DNA from: Nomascus leucogenys
Taxonomy: Eukaryota > Chordata > Mammalia > Primates > Hylobatidae
DNA length: 64,000 bases
Direction of reading: 5' to 3'
NCBI RefSeq assembly: GCF_006542625.1
Contig: NC_044395.1
Coordinates: forward strand, 75,416,763-75,480,762
Shown: positions 13,201 to 22,915 of the stretch, in pieces
Position numbering within the stretch: the stretch's first letter is position 1
How the letters are laid out: each line of letters opens with the position of its first letter
Notes under the pieces: generated by a model
Told to the model about the DNA's origin: nothing
Database searches by the model: none
The model's input: only the letters and a program-made list of their open reading frames with translations
Made by a program: the position numbers and the translations under genes

Positions 13201-16200
13201 AGGAACGAAACTCTGTCTCAAAAAAAAAAGGAACTGGTAGAAGGAAACACAAAATTTTACCTTCATCTATTAAATTATCAAATTATACGTTTTCTAGTTC
13301 AATACAGAAAAAGCTGACTTATTTAACACACCATCTGTTAACTAATGTCTCTAATAACTGTTGTGCATACATTTTAAGCATATCAATATATTAAGAATTA
13401 CATTAAGAGGAAAAAAATAGTCCCTTGAATTTTATTAGTTGTGTACTATTTACTTACTGACTTGCCTCTTCTTTTGGAAATTTAAATATTAGTACAGAGA
13501 AGAGTGAACACTAGCTTAATAAAATCCATCACCTTGCTTCAACAATTATTAATTCATAGCTAGTTTTGTTTCATCTATATCCTTGCCAAATTTCCCTCTT
13601 GCCATATTATTCTGAAGCAAATCACAGGCAATGTAACCTTTCTTCTGTAAATATATTGGTAGGTTTCTCTAAAATCAAGGACTCTTTACTTGTAAAACTA
13701 ATTATTCATCATCATACCTCACAAAATTAATAATTTCTTAATATCAAGACATAGTGTTCAAATTTCCAATTGTCCTATAAATGGCCTAATTTTTCTATGT
13801 GCACTATAGTTTAAATTCTGAAATTTGTGTAGTCTGTATGGTAACATTAAAGGAACTCACCCTACATTATTATTATTATTATTATTATTATTTTTTTTTT
13901 TTTTTTTTTTTGAGATGGAGTTTCGCTTTTGTTGCCCAGGCTAGAGTGCAATGGCGCAATCTGGGCTCATGGCAACCTCTGCCTCCCAGGTTCGAGCAAT
14001 TCTTCTGCTTCAGCCTCCCGAGTAGCTAGGACTACAGGCATGTGCCACCACGTCCAGCTAATTTTGTATTTTTAGTAGAGACAGGGTTTCTCCATGTTGG
14101 TCAGGCTGGTCTCAAACTCCCGACCTCAGGTGATCGGCCCGCCTCGGCCTCCCAAAATGCTGGGATTACAGGCATGAGCCACCACACCTGGCTCACCTAC
14201 ATTATTAACCAGAATACCACTTTCCTTAATGGATAAAATCTAATAGTAAGATAACTATGAAATTATATCTTAACCAACAAATCTACTAAAGTACAAAGAT
14301 GCTTATAAAAATTACATTGTAGTCCTTAATAAACTGATACCTGTGACTATAAAAACTGAGCATTCTACCTTCATCTAACTGGTTCCTTAAATTGGTTTAA
14401 AAATCCAAAATCTCAGCCGGGCATGGTAGCCCGCGCCTACAATCCCAGCACTTTGGGAGGCCAAGGCGAGTGGAACACTTGAGGTCAGGAGTTCCAGACC
14501 AGCCTGGCCAACATGGTGAAACCCCATCTCTACTAAAAATATAAAAATTGGCTGGGCGTGGTGGTGGGTGCCTGTAATCCCAGCTACTTGGGAGGCTGAG
14601 GCAGGAGAATCACTTGAACCCGGGAGGCGGAGGTTGTTGTGAGCCAAGATCGTGCCACTGTGCCCCAGCCTGGGCAACGAGAGTGGAACTCCATCTCAAA
14701 ACAAAAGAAAAAAAAAATAAAAATTCAAAATCTTCAGCTTTCTAAGAATTGGAATCAGTTATAACTGTAGCCCTTCTCATTTAAAAAGTTCCTTCCTCAA
14801 AGCTTCTGACAGTAAAAAGACCGACATTCCACAAAACGAATTCTAAAACAAGGTCCAAAGTTAAAAGCCTATAGAGGCTAAGCAAGTGAACATATAAAGT
14901 GGCTTGGAGTAATACGGTTGAGAATGACAGGCACTGTCATAAACTGTAAAGTATATAACTTATATAAAGGGGGTTACTGTTATACAAGTTCAGCAGAATG
15001 TTGTCATGTGGAAGCTAGGGCCAGCGCTGCCAGATCTTTTGACTTTTCAATGTTCATAATAAAAAATACAGTGCTGGACATACAAAACATATCTCCAAGC
15101 TATATTCAGTCTGCAAGCAACCACTTTGGAACCACTAGTCTAAAAGACGAAACAGTACTCACAGAATGAAGCCAAAGCAGTATCTTTATTTACCTATAGA
15201 TGGTATAGATGGCTAAAACAGCGTTTCTTCTAACATAGCTGTGTCGATGCTCCAAACATGCACGAATAGCTGGCATTAAAGGTTCCAGCAATTCTGCTTC
15301 TTTCAATTTGCAAAGAAAACGAAGAGTAGATCCTCGAATAAATTCATTAGGATGTTGAAGATCCTGATAGAAAAATTAAAATATGAAATGCTGAGTTTCA
15401 GCTTTTTACAAAAAGAAAATTTTAATGCAAAACTTTCCAATGGAAAAAAAAATACGTTTGAGAAAAAAGACCTAGATTACCAGAGAATTTCCATTATATT
15501 CTTGTTGACTGAAGCAATTTTTACCTATCTCATCAATGTCTTACATGTGTCACTGTTTTTTAATTAATATATACACATAAAATGCATAGAAAATGTCTGA
15601 AAAGAATGACAATAAAACTTTTAAAAATAACTCTTTATAATTCCAAATCTCTACAACTTACATCTTATCAAAGACTCAATTTTAACAATTAAAACACAGC
15701 CCATTCTACCAATTTTACATTTAAATTCAAAGCAATATTCAGAAATAATTATGATTTGGTTTACCTTTCTGTATGCATCACACACAAGGATCATCTCATG
15801 TAAAAGTCTCCCATCTGGAGTTGTTTTAGGAACAATTTCCCAAAATACCAGAAGTAATTTCTTGATAGTGTGATCCTGAAGAGGTAGCACAAAACGAATG
15901 ATGGTCATCAGAAGTCCAGGAAGCTTTTCACCATTCAGAATCATAATGATTACTTTCTTCAAAGCTTCAGTCTTTGACTTTACGTCTCCTTTTTCTGAAT
16001 CAAAAATTAAAGAAAAAAAAAAGCACAATTATTTCAAAAGAAAATTCATCACATAAATTTAAAAGCAATTAACAAAATAAAATGTACCTTCTTACTTCAG
16101 TATCAGCAATGATAATAAAAGTACAAACCCAAGCGACAAGAGTTCTCCACCTGGTTCTCCATCAAATAAGCTGTCTTTGCTCAAGTCATTTATCTCTGGA

Positions 16201-19200
16201 AATCAGACTCTTTATATATAATATGAAGGCACTGGATTAGATTTCTGGTTCCTAACCAATTGAGTTAATGTAGACTCCATGAATCTACAGTCATACCAAG
16301 TAAACATGTGTTTCAAAACACATATAGCTATTTTTCAAAATGTAAATACATACTATTAATTGCTTTTGAATTCAAAACAGCTTTTAGCTATTTGTGTGCA
16401 TTTTAACAAAGTTAAAACTACTATTATGGGAGGATAAATATGTAACTTTTTTAACATTAGAAAGAGAAACGTCATACTCAAAAAGGCTGAAAACTAAAGT
16501 AGTGGATTATTTCTAAAATCTCATCATAGTTCTGCAGGCAGGCTGTAAAACTTTGGAATCTTTCTTAAGATATCATCTGGAAAACTGGGAGGTAATTCAA
16601 ATGTTCTAGATTAGTAGTCATTATTTAGAATTAAGGATGACACATTTAAGATAAAATGCTAGTTTACTGTTATTTAGCCTAAAAACTCTGCAATATAAAG
16701 TATTTTATGCAAAACTATCTATAATTTCACACCATTATCATTGCATACTGAAGAATTTATAGTACTAAAAATCTTCTGGATCCAAAACTCACAGGCAGAG
16801 AAGTATGTAGTAGCACACTGTACTACAACTGTTTATATCATCAAAATAAAAGAACTATCTTGGGAAGGGGAGAACAGAGTAATCACAAGTCTTCAATAAT
16901 CTTAGGGCCATTACGAGGAAAAGAACTACAACTAATGGGTAGTAGTTACCGGGAACCAGATTTGGGCCTAAATATGAGAAATACATTTGTAATGATTAGA
17001 GCTAAGCGGCTATTAAACAGAGTTCTGAGGGTCAGATGCGGTGGCTCATCTGGCCCACAGAACTCTTCATTTAATAGCCACTTAAAATTTTTGTATTTTT
17101 ACTAGAGATGGGGTTTCACCATATTGGCCACGCCGGTCTCAAACTCCTGATGTCAGGTGATCCACCTGCCTCAGCTTCCCAAAGTGCTGAGATTACAGGC
17201 GTGAGCCACCGTGCCCAGTCTCAACTCTTCTTAATGGCAAAAATATACATTAAACTGGAGAGTATGTATTTATTTATTGGTTTGAGGAAGGTAGTTAAGG
17301 CAGCTTCAATTAAGACTAGGGCACTGTTCCAACTAAGGGCAGATTTTGTTCTTTACCTTCCTAGCTATAACCTTAAGTATCCTGAGGATCTAATAATGAA
17401 AATTTTTAAATTATGAGGAAAAAAACACTAATGAATGTATTCACTATTTTGCATTCAACTATCCTACATGAATATGAAAAAAGGGAAATATATGTGGCTT
17501 ATGTATATAATGACATCATTTTAAATGTCATAAAACTGGGTTTCTTTTCCCTTCTCTAAAAATAGACCTCAACAGAAACCTAGTATTAAGTAGCCTAAAA
17601 TCAGGAGGTATTCCATTACTGCTGATTAAGAAGTGGGAACAGGCAAGTAAAATATTAAGTTTCTTTTCAAACTGCAAACTATCTTCTAAAAGATACTTTC
17701 TATATTTGAAGCATAATTTTCACTCTGCTCTGTTTAAACAATATTTATCAGTTTAAGTTGTATTTATTTTTAGCAGTTCAATTAAACAAGAATCATTACT
17801 TTGGAAAGCATATTAATTATAAATTTTTTTTCTTGACAGAATCACTCACAAAAAGGAGACACAGTATACATTTTTAAAATTCAGAAATATGATAAATCTA
17901 GTAAAGTTCCAGGACACAAAATCAACATACAAAGATCAGTAGCATTTCTATATGCCAACACTGAACAATCTGAAAAAGAAATTTAAGAAGTAATCTAATC
18001 CCATTTACAACACCCACAAATAAAATTAGATACCTAGGAATAAATTTAACCAAAGAAATGAAAGATTTCTACAATGAAAACTATAAATACTGATGAAAGA
18101 AATTGAAGAGAACATCAACAAATGGAAAGATATTCCATGATCATGGATTAGAAGAATCAGTATTGTTAAAATGTCCATACCACCCAAAGCAATCTAGATT
18201 CAATGCAATTCCTATCAAAATACCAATGACATTCTTCACAGAAATAGAAAAAAAAATTCTAAAATTTATATGGAACACAAAAGACCCAGAATAGCCAAAG
18301 CTATCCTGAGCAAAAAGAACAAAACTGAAGGAATCACATTACTTGACATCAAATTATCCTACATAGCTACAGTAACCAAAACAGCATGGTACTGGCATAA
18401 AAACAGACACACAGACCCATGGAAAATAATAGAACCCAGAAACAAATCCATACACCTACAGTGAACTCATTTTGACAAAGGCGCCAAGAACATACAACGG
18501 AGAAAAGATAGTCCCTTCAATAAATGGTGCTTGGAAAACTACATGCAGAAGAATGAAACTTGTCCCCCGTCTCTCAACTTATACAAAAATAAAATCAAAA
18601 TGGATTAAAGGCTTAAATCTAAGACTTTAAACTATGAAACTACTACAAGAAAATATTGGGAAAAATCTCCAGGATGCTGGTCTGGCCAAAACTTTCTTCA
18701 ATAATACCCCACAGGCAAAGGCAACCAAAGCAAAAACGGACAAATGGGATCACATCAAGTTAAAAAGCTTCCGCACAGCAAAGGAAACAATCGACATATG
18801 TGATGAGACAACCCACAGAATGGGAGAAAATATGTACAAACTACCCATCTGACAAGGGATTAATAACCAGATATGTAAGGAGCTCAAACTCTATCGGAAA
18901 AAAAAAAATCTCATAATCTGATTTAAAAATGGGCAAAAGATTTGAACAGACATTTCACAAAGACATACAACTGGCAAACAGGCATATGAAAAGGTGCTCA
19001 ACATCACTGATCATCAGATAAATGCATATCAAAACTACAATGAGAAATCATCTCACCCCAGTTAAAATGGCTTTTATCCAAAAGACAAGCAAAAACAAAT
19101 GCTGGAGAGGATGTGGAGAAAAGGGAACCCTCGTACACTGTTGGTGGGAATGTAAACTAGTACAATCACTATGGAGAACAGTTTGGAGGGTCCTCAAAAA

Positions 19201-20496
19201 ACTAAAAATAGAGCTACCATACAATTCAGCAATCCGACTACTGGGTATATATCCAAAAGAAAGGAAATGAGCACATCAAAGAGGTATCTGGACTCCTATG
19301 TTTGTTGCAGCACTGTTTACAACAGTCAAAACTTGAAAGCAACCTAAGTGTCCACCAACAGATAAATGTATAAAGAAAATGTGGTACATATACACAATGG
19401 AGTACTATTCAGCCATAAAAAAAGAATGAGATCCTGTCATTTGCAACAATATGGATGGAACTGGAGGTCATTATGTTACGTGAAATAAGTCAGGTACAGA
19501 AAGACAAACTTCACATGTTCTCACTTATTTGTGGAAGCTAAAAATCAAAACAAACTCATAGAGTAAAAGGATGGTTATCAGAGGTGGGAAGGTAGTGGGA
19601 GGGAGGTGGAGATGGTTAATAGGTACAAAAAAAAAGAAAAAATGAGTTAGACCCGATATTTGATAGCACACAGGGTAACTACAGTCAATAATAATTTAAT
19701 TAGACATTTAAAAATAACTAAAAGTGTAACTGGATCGTTTGTCACACAGAAGACAAATGCTTGAAGGGACGGACACTCCATTTTTCCATGATGTGATTAT
19801 TATGCATTGCATGCCCGTATCAAAGCATTTCATGTACCCCATAAATATATACGTCTACTGTACACCCACAAAAATTAAACATTAAAAAAAATTCAGAAAT
19901 ATAGTTGTTTTCTTGTTTGCAAAAATGCTTAAAAAATGAAAAGGTAAACTTTTCTGGAAAATACATGTTTATTCCAGTGTTGACCTAATTGTTTGGGTGG
20001 GTAATCCAAAGAACAAAGTTCTTTTGGTTTTACAAGCTAAGTAACATGAAGTTAAGTGCACGATGGAATTAAGATAGTCCAATACACATCCTCAACCTGT
20101 TGCCTAGAGAAAATAATCAGCTACATTAAGTATAATATATTGAAGTCCACAAAAATTATGACATTTTGAGGAATATCTAAACTATTACAATTTCTTTAGG
20201 TTTACTAAGATAAACTGAGATGTTCTATTTCAAACAACCAATATTTAAAGAAGTTCACATTTTTAATAAAAGGTCTATTGAAGAGATCCTAGAAAAACTT
20301 CAGACAAAAATTAAGCATTTCTAATTATAAAGGAATATGAAATATGACTTTTTTATTTTCATTTTTTCTTTTTTCATTTCATTCTCAAAATAATACAAAG
20401 TTTACCTAGATCATTTTTTAAGCTAATTTCAGATGGTGGTTCTGAATCCATTGGCACGTTAATTAACGTGTAGCACACGTTCTCAGCTGCCGTCAT
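1148..20496 (-). CDS. COPB1: COPB1, coatomer subunit beta (5' half, split gene)
   Basis: Beta subunit of the COPI coat, the cytosolic heptamer that Arf1-GTP recruits to Golgi membranes for retrograde Golgi-to-ER and intra-Golgi transport. Ten coding exons are read on the minus strand: 20406-20496, 15765-15994, 15194-15363, 12108-12222, 10049-10141, 7953-8090, 4625-4744, 2571-2678, 2342-2488 and 1148-1293. Every junction has AG/GT ends and the frame stays open for 1358 nt (452 codons plus 2 nt). The start is the [15 protein letters not shown]-terminus. This part is the adaptin-like N-terminal HEAT/ARM solenoid; the C-terminal appendage domain of the ~953-residue protein lies beyond the left edge. 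The next exon would complete codon 453. Exon 1 is non-coding, near 21294. Introns carry many Alus and an antisense L1. Identity is near certain from the protein match; no frameshift or stop is seen. Confidence 0.97.
1383..1680 (-). mobile_element. AluJ-like
   Basis: Full-length dimer, diverged. TGTAATTCTT on both sides looks like the target duplication. It lies 90 bp upstream of COPB1 exon 11. Confidence 0.9.
2342..2488 (-). CDS. COPB1: COPB1 exon 10
   Basis: 147 nt, phase 0, only 82 nt after exon 9. Acceptor TTCTATAAG, donor CTGTG|GTATGT. Encodes residues 356-404 (LVIVLKKE to AANVIPV). Confidence 0.96.
2571..2678 (-). CDS. COPB1: COPB1 exon 9
   Basis: 108 nt, phase 0. Acceptor CTTTTTTAG, donor AAGAG|GTAAAA. 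Encodes residues 320-355 (DLVMDILR to SRNVEE). Confidence 0.96.
3290..3905 (-). mobile_element. old L1 (L1ME-type) 3' part, split by an Alu
   Basis: Two segments either side of the Alu at 3377-3668 read as the reverse complement of an ancient L1 3' region (TTAACATTGATCAATACTATTAACTA-type sequence near 3760). The subfamily is approximate. Confidence 0.6.
3377..3668 (-). mobile_element. AluS-like
   Basis: Full length. Target duplication CCCACATTTGCTCTTT on both sides. Confidence 0.95.
4126..4422 (-). mobile_element. AluS-like
   Basis: Full length with T run 4126-4139; the flanks share TTTAGAAA. 200 bp upstream of COPB1 exon 8's donor side. Confidence 0.95.
4625..4744 (-). CDS. COPB1: COPB1 exon 8
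   Basis: 120 nt, phase 0. Acceptor TTATGTAG, donor TACAG|GTAAGT. Encodes residues 280-319 (AAAQCYID to HERVLQ). Confidence 0.96.
5130..6410 (+). mobile_element. old L1 (L1ME-type) 3' end, split by an Alu
   Basis: Sequence around 5740-6000 and 6340-6400 matches the characteristic ancient L1 3' end (GGACATTGGTGGGAAAACTG; TTTCTGTAAGTTTAAAATTA). The 5' boundary is uncertain. The Alu at 6025 interrupts it. Confidence 0.6.
6025..6336 (+). mobile_element. Alu (full length)
   Basis: GGTCGGGCATGGTGGCTCA head to an A-rich CAAAA tail. Inserted in the old L1. Confidence 0.95.
6590..7048 (-). mobile_element. Alu with three arms (two right arms, one left arm)
   Basis: Reading the plus strand: right arm 6604-6760, a second right arm 6761-6908, an A run, then left arm to GCCCAGCC at 7048. 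A normal Alu has one of each. Diverged, AluJ-like. Confidence 0.8.
7147..7443 (+). mobile_element. AluS-like
   Basis: Full length; the tail merges into a CAAAACAAAC run at 7430-7443. Confidence 0.95.
7445..7733 (-). mobile_element. Tigger-type DNA transposon fragment
   Basis: Minus strand begins CAGTTAACC at a TA and shares its terminal ~60 bp with the element at 26992. It contains a degraded transposase C-terminal part with poly-Pro and acidic ENEDLYDD-like stretch. Inside COPB1 intron 7. Confidence 0.7.
7953..8090 (-). CDS. COPB1: COPB1 exon 7
   Basis: 138 nt, phase 0. Acceptor TTCTTCTCCAG, donor TCAAG|GTACTG. Encodes residues 234-279 (VCHANPSE to SAPTAIK). Confidence 0.96.
8091..10048. 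other. COPB1 intron 6
   Basis: AT-rich unique sequence apart from the Alu at 8988. No gene, RNA or repeat that I recognise at 8100-8980 or 9290-10040. Confidence 0.6.
8988..9289 (+). mobile_element. AluS-like
   Basis: Full length, tail CAAACAAACA then A9. Confidence 0.95.
10049..10141 (-). CDS. COPB1: COPB1 exon 6
   Basis: 93 nt, phase 0 at both ends. Acceptor T-rich TTTAG, donor ATAAG|GTAAGA. Encodes residues 203-233 (DRALDYLS to VELIYK). Confidence 0.96.
10690..11455 (+). mobile_element. L1M 3' ORF2 end and 3' UTR
   Basis: Degraded end of L1 ORF2 (GTGGGAATGTAAAATGGT; CATTATTCCTAATAGCTAAAA; TGGATGAACAGGTAAAC) followed by 3' UTR. Broken by stops. In COPB1 intron 5. Confidence 0.85.
12108..12222 (-). 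CDS. COPB1: COPB1 exon 5
   Basis: 115 nt. Acceptor ATTTAAAG, a poor polypyrimidine tract; donor ATCAG|GTGAAG. Encodes residues 164-202 (RNFEHLIP to MLIHADQ). Its acceptor is 125 bp from a cluster of three Alus. Confidence 0.95.
12347..12641 (-). mobile_element. AluS-like
   Basis: Full length, first of three clustered Alus beside COPB1 exon 5. Confidence 0.95.
12645..12897 (-). mobile_element. Alu lacking its T-tail end
   Basis: Follows the previous Alu head to tail with no T run; starts inside the right arm at GAGTGCAGTGG. Confidence 0.93.
12939..13229 (+). mobile_element. AluS-like, opposite orientation
   Basis: Full length. The flanks share GAACTGGNAGAAGGA. It forms an inverted pair with the two minus Alus just before it. 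Confidence 0.95.
13490..13800 (-). mobile_element. possible old L1 (L1ME-type) 3' part
   Basis: Reads like the reverse complement of an ancient L1 3' UTR (ATTCTGAAGCAAATCACAGGC). Weak match; boundaries uncertain. Confidence 0.45.
13866..13890 (+). repeat. (ATT)n microsatellite
   Basis: Eight ATT units directly before the T run of the next Alu, probably grown from its tail. Confidence 0.9.
13891..14193 (-). mobile_element. AluS-like
   Basis: Full length. CTCACC(C)TACATTATTA on both sides. Confidence 0.95.
14415..14722 (+). mobile_element. AluS-like
   Basis: Full length. AAAATCCAAAATCT / AAAATTCAAAATCT flanks. Confidence 0.95.
15194..15363 (-). CDS. COPB1: COPB1 exon 4
   Basis: 170 nt. Acceptor TTCTATCAG, donor TATAG|GTAAAT. 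Encodes residues 108-163 (DLQHPNEF to AIYTIY) and two bases of Arg164. Confidence 0.96.
15765..15994 (-). CDS. COPB1: COPB1 exon 3
   Basis: 230 nt. Acceptor GATTCAG, donor AAAG|GTAAAC. Encodes residues 31-107, from EKGDVKSK to VCDAYRK, the first helices of the adaptin-N solenoid. Confidence 0.96.
15995..17000. other. COPB1 intron 2, unannotated part
   Basis: AT-rich, no recognised element from the exon 3 acceptor to the fold-back repeat; likewise 17220-17870 and 19905-20400. Confidence 0.6.
17003..17084. repeat. 82-nt fold-back inverted repeat with Alu-head centre
   Basis: Arms 17003-17038 and 17047-17084 pair with four mismatches and one 2-nt gap around an 8-nt loop. The inner part of each arm plus the loop (GATGCGGTGGCTC) is the start of an Alu; the outer parts are unique DNA. 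Confidence 0.85.
17087..17219 (-). mobile_element. Alu left-arm fragment
   Basis: From TTTTGTATTTTTACTAGAG to the Alu head; directly follows the fold-back repeat. Confidence 0.92.
17891..19887 (+). mobile_element. L1 (primate L1PA/L1PB-type), 5'-truncated
   Basis: About 2 kb: the C-terminal third of ORF2, broken by frameshifts and stops (pieces at 18103-18294, 18270-18464, 18634-18852, 19022-19270), then 3' UTR and a short A tail. Flanked by AAAATTCAGAAATAT at 17876-17890 and 19888-19902. It is antisense to COPB1 in intron 2. No function is expected. Confidence 0.95.
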
Positions 20497-20553
20497 GGTT
20501 TCTGGTTATATTATAATCAATTCTTGACACAAGATTTAAGGATGCCAGAAAGT
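20406..20553 (-). CDS. COPB1: COPB1 exon 2 (start codon exon)
   Basis: Acceptor TTTCTAG at 20554-20560, donor CTAG|GTAAAC at 20406. The first 57 nt are 5' UTR and the ATG is at 20496-20494. It encodes residues 1-30 (MTAAENV...KNDL) and the first base of codon 31. Confidence 0.95.
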
Positions 20554-21132
20554 CTAGAAAAATAAACACAGATATATCATTACAAATTTAAAAAAAACCC
20601 CACAAACCAGTACCTATAGTGACCTTTTAAAGTATTAGAAAGGGCAGGTCAATCTATATCGTGTTCCCATAAAAATAAAATCTAGTAAAAACCACACTGT
20701 TAGCTCCGGCATAAGGTATATTATCTACTCCCTCATCGCATCCTGGTCCAGTGTTTGAGAACGCTGTACAGCCGAATGAAGGCCCACAGAACAGTGACAG
20801 TCCCTCCCAGCCGCACCCCACAATGTTATGGAACATATGGTTTTTACACAACACACAATCTGCATGCTCAAGTTAAGAGACCTTGTGCCTGAATACTCTG
20901 CCAAAACCCTAAAGCGCTTTATCGCGGTCCTTGGTGGGTTCCGACTCTATGTCCGCGGGTCCCTTCATCAGCGCGCTGCATTCCCACCTCGCCCTACCCG
21001 CTTCCTCCTCCCCTTCCTCCAGCAAAGCAGCTCTGGGCCTGAAAGGGTAAGTCTAGGGGTCTTGGGAGGGAAAAGACCCCTGGCCAATACAAAGGACGGG
21101 ATGGAGCGTCCAACCCGGAGCTTCCTAGCCCT

Positions 21133-21162
21133 CCACCCCCACCCCCACCCCCACCCCCACCC
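21133..21162 (-). repeat. (CCCCCA)n minisatellite, G-quadruplex candidate
   Basis: On the minus strand (COPB1 RNA sense) this reads as four G5 runs separated by single T, then a G3 run. It lies about 130 bp into COPB1 intron 1. It is also the source of a spurious His-Pro repeat frame on the plus strand. Confidence 0.85.
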
Positions 21163-21293
21163 GGTCCCCTCTGCCAGGCCCAGACGCAAGCGGCCTAGTC
21201 GCTCCCCTTCCGCATCTTCCAGCTAGAGAGCCAGTTCTTCCGACTCTGCCTGACCCACCACGCCTCCGGGACTGGGGGCTTGTGGCCCACTAC

Positions 21294-21385
21294 CAGGCTC
21301 CGAGGAGCAGTGGTTTGGTGTAGCCGCAGATCCGTCTACCCCGGCTCCGACCCGCAGCAGCGGCGGCGGCTCCAGAGTCCTTGGC
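21294..21385 (-). other. COPB1: COPB1 exon 1 (5' UTR)
   Basis: Non-coding first exon, GC-rich, with a run of GCC/GCT triplets. The likely donor is CCTG|GTAGTG at 21294/21293. The transcription start is not visible directly; I place it near 21385 because of the CpG island and the ACGT element just upstream. The 3' boundary is fairly sure, the 5' boundary is approximate. Confidence 0.6.
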
Positions 21386-21393
21386 TGACGTGG
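21386..21393 (+). promoter_or_regulatory. TGACGTGG element (UPRE / ACGT core) at COPB1 start
   Basis: Exact 8-base match to the core bound by XBP1/ATF6 and CREB3-type bZIP factors, sitting at or just upstream of the likely COPB1 start. COPI is a secretory-pathway component, so control by the unfolded-protein response would make sense. That is inference from a short motif. Confidence 0.45.
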
Positions 21394-22444
21394 AAGGGGG
21401 TGGGGTAACGAGCGAAGCCACAGCCACCTAGCACCTACGGCGACTCAGAGAGGACATGCTTTCTTTGTGCAGCGCTTGCGCGCTGCAAATATATCCTATT
21501 TTCTTCCTCTTCTCTCGTCCAGGGATTGATTAGGCCGCAGAGCAATGAAACCACGTATTTTCTAGTTTTCCCTGCAAGCCAAGCGCTGAGTTAAGCACTA
21601 TGATCATTTAAACGCTAACTGGAAATCGTTCCTTTTTCCAGGAACAGTCAAGGGGAGGAAGTGCTTGGAGCGAGGGAAACTTTTACAGGGCTCTGTTCCC
21701 GTGAAAAAGAGCTCTGGACTGGAAAGTGGAAACCCAGGAATCCTTTTTCTTGCCCACACCCTAATAAACTGGGAAAGTAACTAATACTATTGGGAAGGTA
21801 ATTCAGTTATTTTATTAATGATCACTAGATTAAAATCCATTTCAGTTTTTAACATCGCTAGTAGTTTAAATCTGCCTCTCTGCAGGTAGGGCTGGAGTTA
21901 TTTGAAAATCCAAAGTCACATTGGTATAATTTCTGCTTTTTATTTAATAATGGCCTCTTTCCGTGATCCTTTCTGAGCACCCAGTAGATTAGAAAAAAAT
22001 TTTATGCATAAAGGGAGACAGTCACTGTTTTAAAGGATTTTACGTATCTCCAAAGACCTAATTGTTGCAGCTGCAATCAGCCACAGTACTTTCGGTTTTG
22101 CCCATTTGAAGTTCCATAGCACGCCCCGCCCCTACACCTCCCTCTCCCCACAAAAAGGTTTTATGGCCAATTATTAATAACAAAATATCTTAAAGCTTAT
22201 GCAAAATATTGCGAATAAAAAGAGATCTGACGGCAACTGCCCTAATTAACAGGTTCATCTCAGGAAGATGGAACACCAATAGTACCTCATTTATGTAGGA
22301 TCTAGCTCTTTTGAGCTTTCTCTTTTTAGAACCATCAAGCAATCTATAAATTCTTTGAGCACCCAAAATGTATTACAAAGGCCATGTGTTGACAGCACTT
22401 TAAGAGTGCCCCTCTGATTCTGTGCATTCATTTTTTTTAAATAT

Positions 22445-22915
22445 TTCATCTTAATTGTAGAGTGACACAAATACAGAGATCCTATATACTCTTTACCCAG
22501 TTTCTCCCAATGGTAACATCTTGCATAGTTATAGTACAATATCAATTTCAGGAAATTGACAGACATAATTCACCCAACCTTGTCCAGACTTCACTAGTTT
22601 TACATGTATTTGTTTTTATATTTACTTGTAGACAATTTTATCATGCTTATATGTGTGTAATCACCAACACAGTCAAGACAGAACAGTTCTATCCCAAGGA
22701 TTCTCATGCTGTCCTTTGGTAGCCATAGCCACCTCCCACACTAACCTGTGGCAACCACTAATAATTCTCTATGATTTTTATCATCTCAATGTTATATAAA
22801 TGGAATTATACAATGTAATCTTTTGAGATTGGATTTTTTTACTCAGCATAATTCCCTTGAGATCAATCCCAGGTGTGTGTAGAACAGTTTGTTCCTTTTC
22901 TGTGTATTCGTTTTT
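22445..22915 (-). mobile_element. old L1 (L1ME-type) 3' part
   Basis: Reverse complement of an ancient L1 3' region (CCCAATGGTAACATCTTGCA; GGCAACCACTAATAATTCTC; ACTCAGCATAATTC). Intergenic. Confidence 0.75.

Larger units (their letters stand above)
20930..21480 (-). promoter_or_regulatory. COPB1: COPB1 CpG-rich promoter
   Basis: CpG density rises sharply here compared with the AT-rich flanks, as in TATA-less housekeeping promoters. No TATA box is seen near exon 1. It contains a TGACGTGG element (21386-21393), GC-rich stretches and a CCCCCA repeat on the intron 1 side. Confidence 0.8.

Noticed and set aside
13866..13890. Regular short repeat as a CRISPR-like array
   Set aside because: Simple ATT microsatellite at an Alu tail in a mammalian intron.
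15651..16028. 125-codon minus frame taken as a whole gene
   Set aside because: It is COPB1 exon 3 plus intron read-through at both ends; only 15765-15994 is coding.
18103..19270. Four short plus frames resembling reverse transcriptase
   Set aside because: Pieces of one broken L1 ORF2, not separate genes.
20828..21226. 132-codon plus frame with a His-Pro repeat at the COPB1 promoter
   Set aside because: Antisense CpG-island and CCCCCA-repeat artefact; no splice or start context.
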